DNA of 64,000 nt. Source: Acidimicrobiia bacterium. GTDB lineage: Bacteria > Actinomycetota > Acidimicrobiia > Spongiisociales > ZC4RG35. Position 1 is the first letter of the stretch; every line of letters begins with the position of its first letter. Below are positions 39,358 through 47,750 of the stretch, piece after piece. The stretch is taken from assembly GCA_017577575.1 (NCBI GenBank), contig PKRG01000002.1:1-64000 (forward strand). Reading direction: 5' to 3'. Under the pieces are notes generated by a model. That model was given only the letters and a program-made list of their open reading frames with translations, was not told where the DNA came from and ran no database searches. The position numbers and the translations under genes were made by a program.

Positions 39358-40403
39358 GCGACGACGACATCTTCTCCCGGCTGTTCGAGCTGTTCAACCA
39401 GCCCGGACCGGTGAACTGGAAACTCGCCGCCGAGGTCTCCCACCACCTCACCGGCGAGCGGGTGCCCATCGACCCGTGGGCGGCGGAGGAGTACCGGGAG
39501 CTGACACGCCTGGCCGAGTACCGGCTGGAGCAGGTCAGCCCGATTCCGGTCGCCCCCGCCCCCGACGTCATCCCCGTCGACGCCCGCGAATGGGCCGACC
39601 GTCATCTGGAGGCCTACGGCTACCTGAGCGAGGCGTTCACCGACATGGGCCAGATGTCCGGCCCGTTGGCCCAGCTCGGCCCGGCGATGATCGGAATGCA
39701 GGTGGGGTCGCTGGTGGGCGGTCTGGCCACGTGGGTCCTGGCCAGCTTCGACGGGGGGTTGCCCGCCGGGAGGCAGCTGCCGCTGTGCGTGATCGTGCCC
39801 CACGTCGAGGAGTTCGCACGCCGCCATACCTTCGAGCCGAGCGCGGTGCGGCTGTGGGTGGCCTCCGAGGAGGTTGCATACCGGGCCGTCGCCTCGGTCC
39901 CGTTCGCCACCGACCGGCTCCGCCGCCTCCTGGAGGCCGAGGCAGCGACGATCCAGTTCGACCCGTCGTCGCTCGCCGGCCTGATCGGCCTCTCCGACCC
40001 CGACCGGATGCAGGAGATGGTCGCCGACCAGTTGAGCAACGTCTTCGACAACGAGGCCACCGCGGCCGCCCGGGCCGAGACCGAGGCGTTCCTGGGCCTG
40101 CTCTCCGGCTACGCCCGCCTGTTGGCCGAGCGGTCCACCGCCGACCTGTTGCCCGACCGCCAGGAGTTCGTGTCGGCCCGCGACCAGGAACGTGTCCCGG
40201 CGGAGGCCCAGGTCCCGTTCGGGCCCGCCCCGCCCCGCTCCACCTCCATCCAAGAGGGACTCACCTTCTGCCTGGAGGTCGAGCGCCGCTACGGGCCCGA
40301 CGAGCTCAAGCGGATGTGGACCGCAGAGAACCGGCTGCCCACCGCCGCCGAGATGAAAGACCCGGTGGCGTGGGCGGCGCGGGTGCTGCTCGAGGACTTC
40401 TAG
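39354..40403 (+). CDS. DUF2342-like (zincin_2) protein lacking the HExxH ligands
   Basis: Protein of 349 residues resembling the actinobacterial zinc-dependent metalloprotease/F420-associated family (DUF2342): an AREWADRHLEAYG segment, GPAMIGMQVGSLVGGLA, VPHVEEFARRH, and VRLWVASEEVAYRAV at about 166-180. In that family, as I know it, the last block carries HExxH. Here the position reads EEVAY (172-176), so both zinc-binding His are gone while Glu173 stays. It is probably a catalytically dead homologue. Translationally coupled to the HtrA-type protease. Confidence 0.75.
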   Translation: MSDDDIFSRLFELFNQPGPVNWKLAAEVSHHLTGERVPIDPWAAEEYRELTRLAEYRLEQVSPIPVAPAPDVIPVDAREWADRHLEAYGYLSEAFTDMGQMSGPLAQLGPAMIGMQVGSLVGGLATWVLASFDGGLPAGRQLPLCVIVPHVEEFARRHTFEPSAVRLWVASEEVAYRAVASVPFATDRLRRLLEAEAATIQFDPSSLAGLIGLSDPDRMQEMVADQLSNVFDNEATAAARAETEAFLGLLSGYARLLAERSTADLLPDRQEFVSARDQERVPAEAQVPFGPAPPRSTSIQEGLTFCLEVERRYGPDELKRMWTAENRLPTAAEMKDPVAWAARVLLEDF

Positions 40404-41311
40404 CCGAAGAACCTGCTCCAGATCCGGCGGAAGAACCCGGCGTCCACCGGCTCGGGCAGCGAGGCGAGGAACTCCTCGAGCATGTCGGGCGGCAGGTCGG
40501 TGATGACCGCCAGGTTGTCGGTGCCGGTGGACCAGGAGACGACGGCGCTTCCCGCGGTGAAGTTGCGGCGGTAGTGGCCGCGGCCGGCCGGCACCTCGAC
40601 GACGTCGGAGCCCAGGTCCACGGGGCGGCTCGTCACCACCACCCCCACCGAGAAGAACCCGTCGGAGTAGTAGGAGAGGGTCCCGTCCTCCACCGGATAG
40701 GTGTCCATCAGCTCCAGGCCGACCGCTTCCTCCGGCAACATGGCGGGCGCCGTCTCGAGCGGCGTGGCCGCTTGGAGGTCGTCCTCGGTGGAGAGGGACG
40801 GCACGCCGGTCACGTCGGTGGAGAACGAAACGAGGCGGCGATCGCAGTAGGCGTCGCCGTCGGCGTCGAACGTCCGTGACCGGAGGACGGCGCCGGTTTC
40901 GTCGTCGAGGGTGAGACGGACCCGTTCGATCCCCTCCCGGTAGAACCCCACCTCGGTGACCGGCCGTCCCAGGTAGCTGGTGGAGCTGGGCTCGCCTTCC
41001 GTGTAAGAGCTGGGCTGGGCAGAACGCGAGCTCTCGACGAGAGTCGCCTCGACGTGGTCCCCGGCGGAGGTCATGCTCAGCCCGGGCGCCACCCGGACGA
41101 TCGAATCCCCGCTCTGCGCGTCCCAGGCGACGACCGTTCCGTCGACCTGGGCGATTTCGAACGCCGTGCTCCGCGACCCGTCGGGCGTCTCGCACAAGAC
41201 GACCTGCTCACCGGCGAACTCGGCCTCCGTCGACGCCTCCAGGTAGCCGCCGATGTCGGCGGCGACGGGAGCCACGACGAGGATGGCGGCGACGACGGCA
41301 GCGAGCATCAC
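40400..41311 (-). CDS. Secreted RseB/MucB-like sigma-regulatory protein
   Basis: Protein of 303 residues with a signal peptide (MLAAVVAAILVVAPVAA) and a beta-rich exported part. Blocks such as YLGRPVTEVGFYREGIERVRLTLDDETGAVLRS and the C-terminal YYSDGFFSVGVVVTSRPVDLG resemble the two domains of RseB/MucB, which bind the periplasmic part of an anti-sigma factor and gate its proteolysis. Position as third gene of a sigma/anti-sigma operon with 4-bp overlap supports this. The match is by pattern only. Confidence 0.7.
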   Translation of the reverse strand: MMLAAVVAAILVVAPVAADIGGYLEASTEAEFAGEQVVLCETPDGSRSTAFEIAQVDGTVVAWDAQSGDSIVRVAPGLSMTSAGDHVEATLVESSRSAQPSSYTEGEPSSTSYLGRPVTEVGFYREGIERVRLTLDDETGAVLRSRTFDADGDAYCDRRLVSFSTDVTGVPSLSTEDDLQAATPLETAPAMLPEEAVGLELMDTYPVEDGTLSYYSDGFFSVGVVVTSRPVDLGSDVVEVPAGRGHYRRNFTAGSAVVSWSTGTDNLAVITDLPPDMLEEFLASLPEPVDAGFFRRIWSRFFG

Positions 41312-41709
41312 CGCTCAGCCCCCGGCACCACGAACTTCAGGCTGTTGGCGCCCAGGTCGAGAGCCGCCCGCGCTCCGACCTGCCGGGTGACGTCTCCGAG
41401 GTCGAGTGGCTCCGGGTCAGGCAAGGCGAGGGCCGTGGCGGTGACGATGGCGGCGGCAGCGGCCGCCGCGGCCGCCCACCGCGCCGGATGCCACCGCCGC
41501 TGTCGGGTCTCGGTGACGGCGGCGGGGACGAGATCGGCGGGCATGTCCAGCATGGGCAGCGAACGCACCGCGGTGCGGGCCTCGTTGAGCGCTTCGAGAC
41601 GGCGGCGACATCGGAGGCACTCGCCGATGTGCTGGGACACCAGTCGCGACTCCTCGGGGGTCGTCTCCCCATCGAGGTAGACGGAGAGCAGGAGATCGAG
41701 GTGGGTCAT
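41308..41709 (-). CDS. Zinc-binding anti-sigma factor (ZAS type)
   Basis: Protein of 133 residues. The N-terminal ZAS motif has His27, Cys31 and Cys34 (HIGECLRC, H-x3-C-x2-C). One transmembrane helix follows (WAAAAAAAAAIVTATALAL) and then a 40-residue extracytoplasmic tail. It should hold the ECF sigma factor encoded upstream until released, perhaps under control of the RseB-like protein downstream. Overlaps both neighbours. Confidence 0.88.
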   Translation of the reverse strand: MTHLDLLLSVYLDGETTPEESRLVSQHIGECLRCRRRLEALNEARTAVRSLPMLDMPADLVPAAVTETRQRRWHPARWAAAAAAAAAIVTATALALPDPEPLDLGDVTRQVGARAALDLGANSLKFVVPGAER

Positions 41710-42221
41710 CCCGCCGCCTCCTGGGAGAGTGCGGCGCGGAGGAGCCGCCGTCCCCGATGGATTCGGCTGCGGACGGTGCCGACCGGGACCGCCACCGCCG
41801 CCGCGATCTCCTCGTAGGAGAGGCCGATGACGTCACACATCACCACCGCCTCCCGGAACTCGTAGGGCAGCTCGAGTAGCGCCGCTTGGATGTCGTCGCC
41901 GAGGCGCATCGCCGCCAGCTGCTCGTCGGCGCCGGGGCTCGACTGGGCGTCCCAGCGGTCGACGACTTCGGGCAGCGGGGCCGTCGGGCGCCGCTGACGG
42001 CGGCGCATCTCGTCGATGAAGGCGTTGTGGGTGATGCGCCACAGCCAGCCTTCGAAGGAACCGGGCTGGAAGTCCTCGAGGCCCCGGCGGACGCGCAGGA
42101 GGACCTCCTGGACCAGGTCGGCGGCGTCGTGGGGATCGCCGCAGAGTCGATACGCGAAGTTGTAGATCTTCCGCCCATGCGTTCGTGCCACGTCTTCCCA
42201 GGACAGCGGTCGGTGGGTCAC
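41706..42221 (-). CDS. ECF-type RNA polymerase sigma factor
   Basis: Protein of 171 residues from GTG 42221, with AAGGA upstream. Region 2 is visible as YNFAYRLCGDPHDAADLVQEVLLRV and FEGWLWRITHNAFIDEMRRRQ. Region 4 is VVMCDVIGLSYEEIAAAVAVPVGTVRSRIHRGRRLLR. It resembles the SigE/RpoE group controlled by ZAS anti-sigma factors. Its own promoter matches the ECF consensus GGAAC-N16-CGTT, so it is probably autoregulated. Confidence 0.93.
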   Translation of the reverse strand: MTHRPLSWEDVARTHGRKIYNFAYRLCGDPHDAADLVQEVLLRVRRGLEDFQPGSFEGWLWRITHNAFIDEMRRRQRRPTAPLPEVVDRWDAQSSPGADEQLAAMRLGDDIQAALLELPYEFREAVVMCDVIGLSYEEIAAAVAVPVGTVRSRIHRGRRLLRAALSQEAAG

Positions 42222-42241
42222 GGGCTGTCCTTGGGATCGAC

Positions 42242-42267
42242 AACGACGGGCACCTGCAAACGGTTCC
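42242..42267 (-). promoter_or_regulatory. ECF-type promoter, autoregulatory
   Basis: On the minus strand GGAACC (42267-42262), 16-bp spacer, CGTT (42245-42242), 20 bp before the sigma start codon. This is the SigE/RpoE-type architecture. Confidence 0.7.
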
Positions 42268-42309
42268 CGGTGGGGGAAATATATCGCCGCAAGCCGGGCG
42301 GGGCAGCCC

Positions 42310-42480
42310 TCAGTCGGACTCGGTCGACGCGTCGTCCGAGGCGCCTTCGGCGATGCCCTTGCGGAACTCCTTGGCCGACGCACCCAGGGACCGGGCGAGC
42401 TCCGGCAGCTTGCGGGCGCCGAAGAGGACGAGCACCACGAGCAGGACGATCAACAGCTCCGACGCGCCGATTCTGCCCAT
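42310..42480 (-). CDS. tatA: Sec-independent translocase TatA/E subunit
   Basis: Protein of 56 residues: one transmembrane helix (ELLIVLLVVLVLFGARKLPEL), the FGARKLPELARSLG hinge and amphipathic helix, and a short acidic tail. Start at ATG 42480 behind GGAGGTC. TatBC are not adjacent. Tat export is used by the sugar-binding lipoprotein of this window (16274-17716). Confidence 0.92.
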   Translation of the reverse strand: MGRIGASELLIVLLVVLVLFGARKLPELARSLGASAKEFRKGIAEGASDDASTESD

Positions 42481-42561
42481 ACGAGAGACCTCCTTTGCCG
42501 GCCATGTTACCCCTATGGACGTCCCAACCACCCGGAGGGGTTCCCGGGCCGGCTCGGCCGG

Positions 42562-43500
42562 TCAGCTGAGGGCCATCGAGTCCACGAGCTTCTGGAGTCG
42601 CTCCCGGGTCACGAACCGGATGCGCCGGTCGCGCCGCTCCGTCTCGTGGATGGAGAAGGGGGCGTACTTCTCGGAGACCAGCATGGCCCGGTCGGCCTTC
42701 GACTGCTCGAAGGCGACGATGAACCGGCGGATCGTGGACTCCTCGACCTCCGGGTAGTCCCCGGGCCGATAGGGGTCGGCCATGATGAACGTCGACGTCC
42801 CGCCCTTGGTGGCGGTGAACTCGCCCTCTCCGATGCCCGGCGTGATCGTGTAGCCGAAGAGCGACAGGACGCCGGTGACCAGCTCGGCTGCGGTCATCGT
42901 CTCGGGGTCGATCCCCTGGGCGCGCAGGCCGGTGGCGACAGCCTTGGGGAGGCGGATCAGCTCCCCGAGCGGCTCCAGCTCGTCGGAGCGGGTGGGGGTG
43001 ACCGTCTCGGGGATCGTCGGCGGCTCCTCGCCGAACTCCGCCGAGAGGGGGTCGGCGCCGATGGACGTCAGGTTGAGGATGTCGGCGAAGGAGCTGGGAG
43101 GCGGCAGCACCCCGGGTGTCTCGAGTGACATGCGCCCGACCTCCCGGCGGTTCTCGCGGCCGGCGAAGACGACCACCTGCGTGACGTCGTCGATGGGGAG
43201 GCTGTGGCGCTTCTCCCTGACCACCTCCACCGCTTCGCCCACGAGCAGGTCCGCCAGCACCTCGTCGCCCTCTTCCGGGAAGGGCACGTCGAAAGTCACC
43301 TGCGCCTCGTTGCCACGGACGTGGAATTCGCTCACCGTCGGTCGGGGACGAACGAAATCCGGCTCTTCGGCAGGGGCGGCCGCCTTCGCCCGTCGAGGCG
43401 GGGCCTCGTCACCACGCTGGCGCCGATTCCTCTCGATGTACCAGTTCACACCGAAGAGGACGATCGCCAGAACGATCAGGATGATGCCGATATCTCTCAA
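42562..43500 (-). CDS. Membrane-anchored protein of unknown function
   Basis: Protein of 312 residues. An N-terminal transmembrane helix (IGIILIVLAIVLFGVNWYIE) is followed by a basic linker and a soluble part. The central part has FADILNLTSIGADPLSAEFGEEPPTIPE. The C-terminal 80 residues (TKGGTSTFIMADPYRPGDY to RFVTRERLQKLVDSMAL) look like an alpha/beta domain reminiscent of restriction-endonuclease-like folds, without an obvious full active site. The start overlaps the ClC stop by 4 bp (ATGA). Confidence 0.7.
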   Translation of the reverse strand: MRDIGIILIVLAIVLFGVNWYIERNRRQRGDEAPPRRAKAAAPAEEPDFVRPRPTVSEFHVRGNEAQVTFDVPFPEEGDEVLADLLVGEAVEVVREKRHSLPIDDVTQVVVFAGRENRREVGRMSLETPGVLPPPSSFADILNLTSIGADPLSAEFGEEPPTIPETVTPTRSDELEPLGELIRLPKAVATGLRAQGIDPETMTAAELVTGVLSLFGYTITPGIGEGEFTATKGGTSTFIMADPYRPGDYPEVEESTIRRFIVAFEQSKADRAMLVSEKYAPFSIHETERRDRRIRFVTRERLQKLVDSMALS

Positions 43501-45641
43501 CGCTCGTCTCCCGAATCCTTGGGTGAGCCGATTGTAGGCGTGGGGTCATCGGCATCTTCCTCGAGCTCGATCACGGGGATCTCGGCGGTGGGCTCGTCGG
43601 CACCGGCGTTGAGCCGGTTGATCATCACCTCGCGGGATGCCTCGCTGCCGAAGGCGGTGACGACGTCGCCGGCTCGCAGGACGGTGCTCCCCTCCGGGAC
43701 GATCACCTGGGTGCCCCGCCGGACCGCGACCAGCGTCGACCCCTCCGGCCAGGCGACGTCTTTGACCGCGTGCCCGTCGGCGATCGACCCGGGAGGGATG
43801 CGGAAGTCGTAGTAGCCGGCGCCGGGATGGGTGCGCTGGTCGAGGCGGGCCCTGACGAGATGGTGGTCGGTCCTCGACCCGAGCGCCTGGTGGTAGGCGC
43901 GCACCGCGTCCTCGCGCCGGAACATTCCCACCAGCTTCGTGGGGTCGTCGGCGGCTACCACCGGCAAGCGCCCCACCCCGAGGGCGGCCATCCGCTCCAT
44001 CGCCTGGGAGACGCGGATGTCGGGGCTGACGGTCACCGGCCGGCGGGTCATCACCTCGGCGACCTTCGTCGACGAGTCGTCGGCGGTCCCGATGTCGGCG
44101 AGAGTGGCGATGCCGACGAGCTCGCCGGCCTCGTCGATGACGGGTGCTCCGTGGGAGCGATGCCGCTCCAGCTGGCGCCTGAGGTCCTCGACCGTCTGGT
44201 CGGGCTTGGCGACGACTCTGGCGGGCGACATCACCTCCCCGACCGTCACCGTGTCGAGCAGGTCGACTTCGCCGGTCCGGGTCGGGTAGATGCCCCGCCG
44301 GTGCAGCGGCATCGTGTAGACGCTCTCCGGGTGGATCAGCTCGGCCAGGAAGGTGGCGAGGATGGCGGTGAGCATCAGCGGCAGGATCAGCCCGTACTCC
44401 CGGGTGCCGGTGATCTCGAAGACGAGGAGGATCGCAGTCAGCGGGGCCCGCCCCATGGCGGCGAACATCGCAGCCATCCCGACGACGGCGAAGGCGCCGG
44501 TGGACAGTTCGGAGAATCCCCACCACGGCCCGACCAGCTTGGCGAAGGCGGTGCCGACCATGGCCCCGATGAACAGGGAGGGCATGAAGGCGCCGGCGGA
44601 GGCTCCCGAGCTGAGAGTGAAGCTCGTGGCGAGGACCTTTCCGACCGCGACGAGTCCCAGCACCCACCACATCTGGGCGAGAGGCTCGGGAGCGTCGGTG
44701 ACCACCGAAGCCGACGCCAGCAGGTCGTTGGCCACCTCCTGGCCGGTGCCGAACAGACGGGCCTCCCCCGTGCCGAGCAGCATCGGCTCGGCGACGATCA
44801 GCCCGCCGACCAGGAGACCGAACACGACCGGCCGGATCCACGTCTGGCCCCACCGGCTGCGGGTCACGATCGAGTCGAGGCGGTCGAGGCAGCGCAGGAA
44901 GAGGAACGCGAAGGCGACGACCACGATCGCCATGGCGGCGTACAGCCCGAGCTCCCGGTAGTCGCCCAGCCGGTAGGCACCGGCGTCGAGGATGAGCTCC
45001 TGGCCGATGAGTGAGCGGCTCGTGACGGCTGCGGCCACCGAGGCGATGACGATGGAGGACATGTGCCGCACGGCGAAGCTCGAGAGGATCACCTCGAGCG
45101 CGAACAGCATGCCGGCGATCGGGGCGTTGAAGGCGGCGCCGATGCCGGCCCCGGCGCCGGCGGCCACCAGGGAGCGCACCTGGTCCTCCCCGAGGCGGGC
45201 CAGACGCGCCACCTTGGACCCGATCGACGCTCCGACGAGGACGATCGGGCCCTCGCGGCCGCCCGACCCGCCCGCACCCAGCGTGATGGCGGTGGCGGCG
45301 ATCTTCCACGGCGCCACCCGGCCCCTGATCTGGCCGCCCCGGACGATGAGAGCGGCGGCAGCCTCGGGGACGCCGTCGCCTCGCACCTCGTGAGCGAGGT
45401 AGTGCCCTATCGCCCACGACAGGAGCAGGCCCGCGGGGACGGTGAAGAGGACCCACCACAACCGGCCGGCGACGATCGACTGGACGAGCGATTCGACCAG
45501 GTGGACAGCCTCCACCAGGGCCCACGCCCCCACCCCGACCACCACCCCGGTGGCGGCCGACAGCAGCAGGAAACGGCCGCCGGCTCGGTCGGCGATCAGC
45601 ACGACCGATGGAATGCGTCGCAATTGCCGGGCTACCGTCAT
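43497..45641 (-). CDS. ClC chloride channel/antiporter with CBS pair and TrkA-C-like tail
   Basis: Protein of 714 residues. The ClC core (about 20-440) has GSGGREGP (125-132) with the gating Glu130, and SSGASAGAFMPSLFIGAM. Two CBS motifs follow at about 460-590 (VGEVMSPARVVAKPDQTVEDL, VAEVMTRRPVTVSPDIRVSQAM). Residues about 600-690 look like a TrkA-C/RCK-C module (DFRIPPGSIADGHAVKDVAWPEGSTLV... VLRAGDVVTAFG). An acidic tail ends the protein. The gating Glu suggests Cl-/H+ exchange. TACCCT (45651-45656, minus) is 9 nt before ATG 45641. Confidence 0.92.
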   Translation of the reverse strand: MTVARQLRRIPSVVLIADRAGGRFLLLSAATGVVVGVGAWALVEAVHLVESLVQSIVAGRLWWVLFTVPAGLLLSWAIGHYLAHEVRGDGVPEAAAALIVRGGQIRGRVAPWKIAATAITLGAGGSGGREGPIVLVGASIGSKVARLARLGEDQVRSLVAAGAGAGIGAAFNAPIAGMLFALEVILSSFAVRHMSSIVIASVAAAVTSRSLIGQELILDAGAYRLGDYRELGLYAAMAIVVVAFAFLFLRCLDRLDSIVTRSRWGQTWIRPVVFGLLVGGLIVAEPMLLGTGEARLFGTGQEVANDLLASASVVTDAPEPLAQMWWVLGLVAVGKVLATSFTLSSGASAGAFMPSLFIGAMVGTAFAKLVGPWWGFSELSTGAFAVVGMAAMFAAMGRAPLTAILLVFEITGTREYGLILPLMLTAILATFLAELIHPESVYTMPLHRRGIYPTRTGEVDLLDTVTVGEVMSPARVVAKPDQTVEDLRRQLERHRSHGAPVIDEAGELVGIATLADIGTADDSSTKVAEVMTRRPVTVSPDIRVSQAMERMAALGVGRLPVVAADDPTKLVGMFRREDAVRAYHQALGSRTDHHLVRARLDQRTHPGAGYYDFRIPPGSIADGHAVKDVAWPEGSTLVAVRRGTQVIVPEGSTVLRAGDVVTAFGSEASREVMINRLNAGADEPTAEIPVIELEEDADDPTPTIGSPKDSGDER

Positions 45642-45691
45642 CGGCGTCCAAGGGTAAGGCAGCCGCGCACCTGCGCCGGGAATGCCCGCGA

Positions 45692-46561
45692 TCAGGCGAG
45701 GACGGTGCCGATCCCCCGCCGTTGCGCCTCTTCGAGAGCCGCCCGGGCGGCGGCGACGTCCTGGCTGCCGATCCCCACCGACTTGAAGAAGGTGACTGAC
45801 CCGGTGGGTGCTGCCGCCCGGCCCGCCAAGAGATCGCCCACGGTGGCGTCGGGCTCCTTCCCGGCGGCGATGAGGTCGCCTGCCTCGGCCGCGGCGGCAT
45901 CGCGGTCGTCGACGACCACGAAAGCCTCGCGCGTCACCTCGACCGGCACCTCCATCATCCCGGGACGGAACGCACCGACGGCGTTGATGTGGGATCCGGG
46001 CCGCACCGAGGCGGCACTGAACAGAGGCGACTCCGCCGGCGTGGCACAGGAGATCACGTCGGCGACCGCCACTGCCTCGTCGGGGTCGGAGACGGCCTCC
46101 CCTCCCACGCGCTCGGCCAGCTGTTCGGCCCGTTCCCGGCTCCGGGACCACACGAGGACCCGTTCGATCGGACGCACCGCCCGGACGGCGGCGATCTGGT
46201 CGAAGGCCATCGCCCCGGCTCCGAGCATCGCCAACACCCGGGCGTCGGGTCGGGCCAACAGCCGCGTGGCCAAGCCGGCCCCGGCTCCGGTGCGGATGGC
46301 GGTGAGAGTCGGGCCGTCGACGATCCCGAGAGGCGACCCGTCGGGACCGACGACCATCACCAGCCCGACCGGGTTGCCCGGGACCGTCGACACCACCTTC
46401 ATGCCGGCGTGCTCACCCACGCGCCCCGGCATGAACAGGGAGACACCCAGCTGTCGGCGGAGGGGGATCTCGATGTCGTCGCCGAACGCCGCCACCTGCG
46501 ACTCGACGGCGGCGGCCATCGGCAGGCACTCCCTGGTCTGTTCGGCGTCGAGGAACCTCAT
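45692..46561 (-). CDS. Ornithine cyclodeaminase/mu-crystallin family protein
   Basis: Protein of 289 residues, shorter than the usual 310-330. Family blocks are GMKVVSTVPGNP, DGPTLTAIRTGAGAGLATRLLARPDARVLAMLGAGAMA (the NAD-binding loop), CATPAESPLFS and GSHINAVGAFRPGMMEVP. It could be an NAD(P)-dependent amino-acid or imine reductase or cyclodeaminase; the substrate is not readable. ATG overlaps the NYN-protein stop. Confidence 0.87.
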   Translation of the reverse strand: MRFLDAEQTRECLPMAAAVESQVAAFGDDIEIPLRRQLGVSLFMPGRVGEHAGMKVVSTVPGNPVGLVMVVGPDGSPLGIVDGPTLTAIRTGAGAGLATRLLARPDARVLAMLGAGAMAFDQIAAVRAVRPIERVLVWSRSRERAEQLAERVGGEAVSDPDEAVAVADVISCATPAESPLFSAASVRPGSHINAVGAFRPGMMEVPVEVTREAFVVVDDRDAAAAEAGDLIAAGKEPDATVGDLLAGRAAAPTGSVTFFKSVGIGSQDVAAARAALEEAQRRGIGTVLA

Positions 46562-47577
46562 ATGGCGCGGACAACGTAGTCGCCCGCGTCGGGGTCGAAC
46601 TCCAGCTGGATGAAGCCGCGGCGGTCCGCCGCCCGGCAGAACTGCAGGAAGCTGCTGTAGCCGAACTTCTTCTCCGTGAAGTCGGACTGCCGCTTGCGGA
46701 TCTCGTTCTTCAGCCCGGACAGATGCTGCTTGCCGGATCGGGCAAGGTCGCCGACGACCTCGGCGAGCAGCTGGAACGCCTCGGTCTCCGCCTTGGATCC
46801 CTCGGGGATGCTGACGACCGGGTCCCCCTTGGCCGGCCCTTCGCTGAGCTCGACGACACCCCGGGAAGCCAGATCGGAGAGGAGCTCCCCGAAGCCGCGA
46901 TAGCCGTAGTCGGCTTCCGAGAAGGTGGAGTCCTTGCGCAGCAGCGCCCGCTTCAGGGACGAGGCCAAGACGTTGTCGCCGGAGGACCGTTGCAGTCCGC
47001 CCAAAGTCCGGATGATGAGCGTCTCCAACGACTCCGCCCCTTCGGCGCCGTCGTCGGCCTGCTCGGGCGGCTCCTCGGCCGGAGTCGGCTCGACCACCCG
47101 CGGCTCGACTCCTTCCAGGTTCTCGTAGAAGAGGAACTCGTCGCAAGCGGGCGGCAGGAGCTTCGAAGTGGAGGCTCGCACACCCACGCCGATCACCCTC
47201 TTGTTCAGCTCCCGCAGCTTGTAGACGAGTGGCGTGAAGTCAGAGTCACCGGTGCAGATGACGAATGTGGTGACGTAGGCGCGCTCGTAGGCCTGCTCGA
47301 TGGCGTCGACGACGAGCTTGATGTCCGCCGCGTTCTTGCGGCTGGCGCCCATCCGCTGGGGGATCTCGATCAGCTCGACGTGGTGGCGGGTGAGCATCCG
47401 CCGGTCCTCGTCGAACATCGACCAGTCGGCGTAGGCCCGACGCAGGATCACCCGCCCCCGCTCGGCGAGGGCGTCCGCGATCGGGCCGAAGTCGAACTGC
47501 ATTCCCCCCAGCGACTCGCGGGCCCCGATGGCGAGGTTCTCGTAGTCGAGGAAGACGGCGATGCGTTCTTCGTCCAT
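46558..47577 (-). CDS. NYN-domain nuclease with two OST-HTH/LOTUS domains
   Basis: Protein of 339 residues. The NYN (PIN-like) domain fills 1-150 with the acidic site residues in AVFLDYENLAIG and ICTGDSDFTPLVYKL, the LabA/Maelstrom-like arrangement of a metal-dependent RNase. Two LOTUS RNA-binding domains follow: LETLIIRTLGGLQ...ADYGYRGFGELLSDL and FQLLAEVVGDLARS...KKFGYSSFLQFCRAA. Probably a sequence- or structure-specific RNase. A leaderless promoter (TACGCT, 7 nt before ATG) faces that of the zinc-ribbon gene. Confidence 0.9.
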   Translation of the reverse strand: MDEERIAVFLDYENLAIGARESLGGMQFDFGPIADALAERGRVILRRAYADWSMFDEDRRMLTRHHVELIEIPQRMGASRKNAADIKLVVDAIEQAYERAYVTTFVICTGDSDFTPLVYKLRELNKRVIGVGVRASTSKLLPPACDEFLFYENLEGVEPRVVEPTPAEEPPEQADDGAEGAESLETLIIRTLGGLQRSSGDNVLASSLKRALLRKDSTFSEADYGYRGFGELLSDLASRGVVELSEGPAKGDPVVSIPEGSKAETEAFQLLAEVVGDLARSGKQHLSGLKNEIRKRQSDFTEKKFGYSSFLQFCRAADRRGFIQLEFDPDAGDYVVRAI

Positions 47578-47615
47578 CGGTTGCAGCGTAGGACACTGCC
47601 TGTACGATCGGCGTC
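47578..47615. promoter_or_regulatory. Divergent leaderless promoters
   Basis: In 38 bp, TACGCT (47590-47585, minus) lies 7 nt before ATG 47577, and TACGAT (47603-47608, plus) lies 7 nt before ATG 47616. No Shine-Dalgarno on either side. Confidence 0.55.
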
Positions 47616-47750
47616 ATGGGTGATCCCGCCTGCTGGCTCGACCGGGTGTGCCTCGAATGCGGGCGCTTCATCGACGACGAGCACGCCTCCGACGACGAAT
47701 GCCCGCACTGCGGCGCCGAGCTGGACGTCAGCGGTAAGCCCGGCAGGTGA
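47616..47750 (+). CDS. Small zinc-ribbon protein
   Basis: Protein of 44 residues with two Cys pairs, CLECGRF and CPHCGAE, separated by an acidic loop: a minimal zinc ribbon. Leaderless start. The last 23 bp overlap the convergent nuclease gene. Function unknown; possibly a nucleic-acid-binding accessory given its neighbours. Confidence 0.6.
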   Translation: MGDPACWLDRVCLECGRFIDDEHASDDECPHCGAELDVSGKPGR

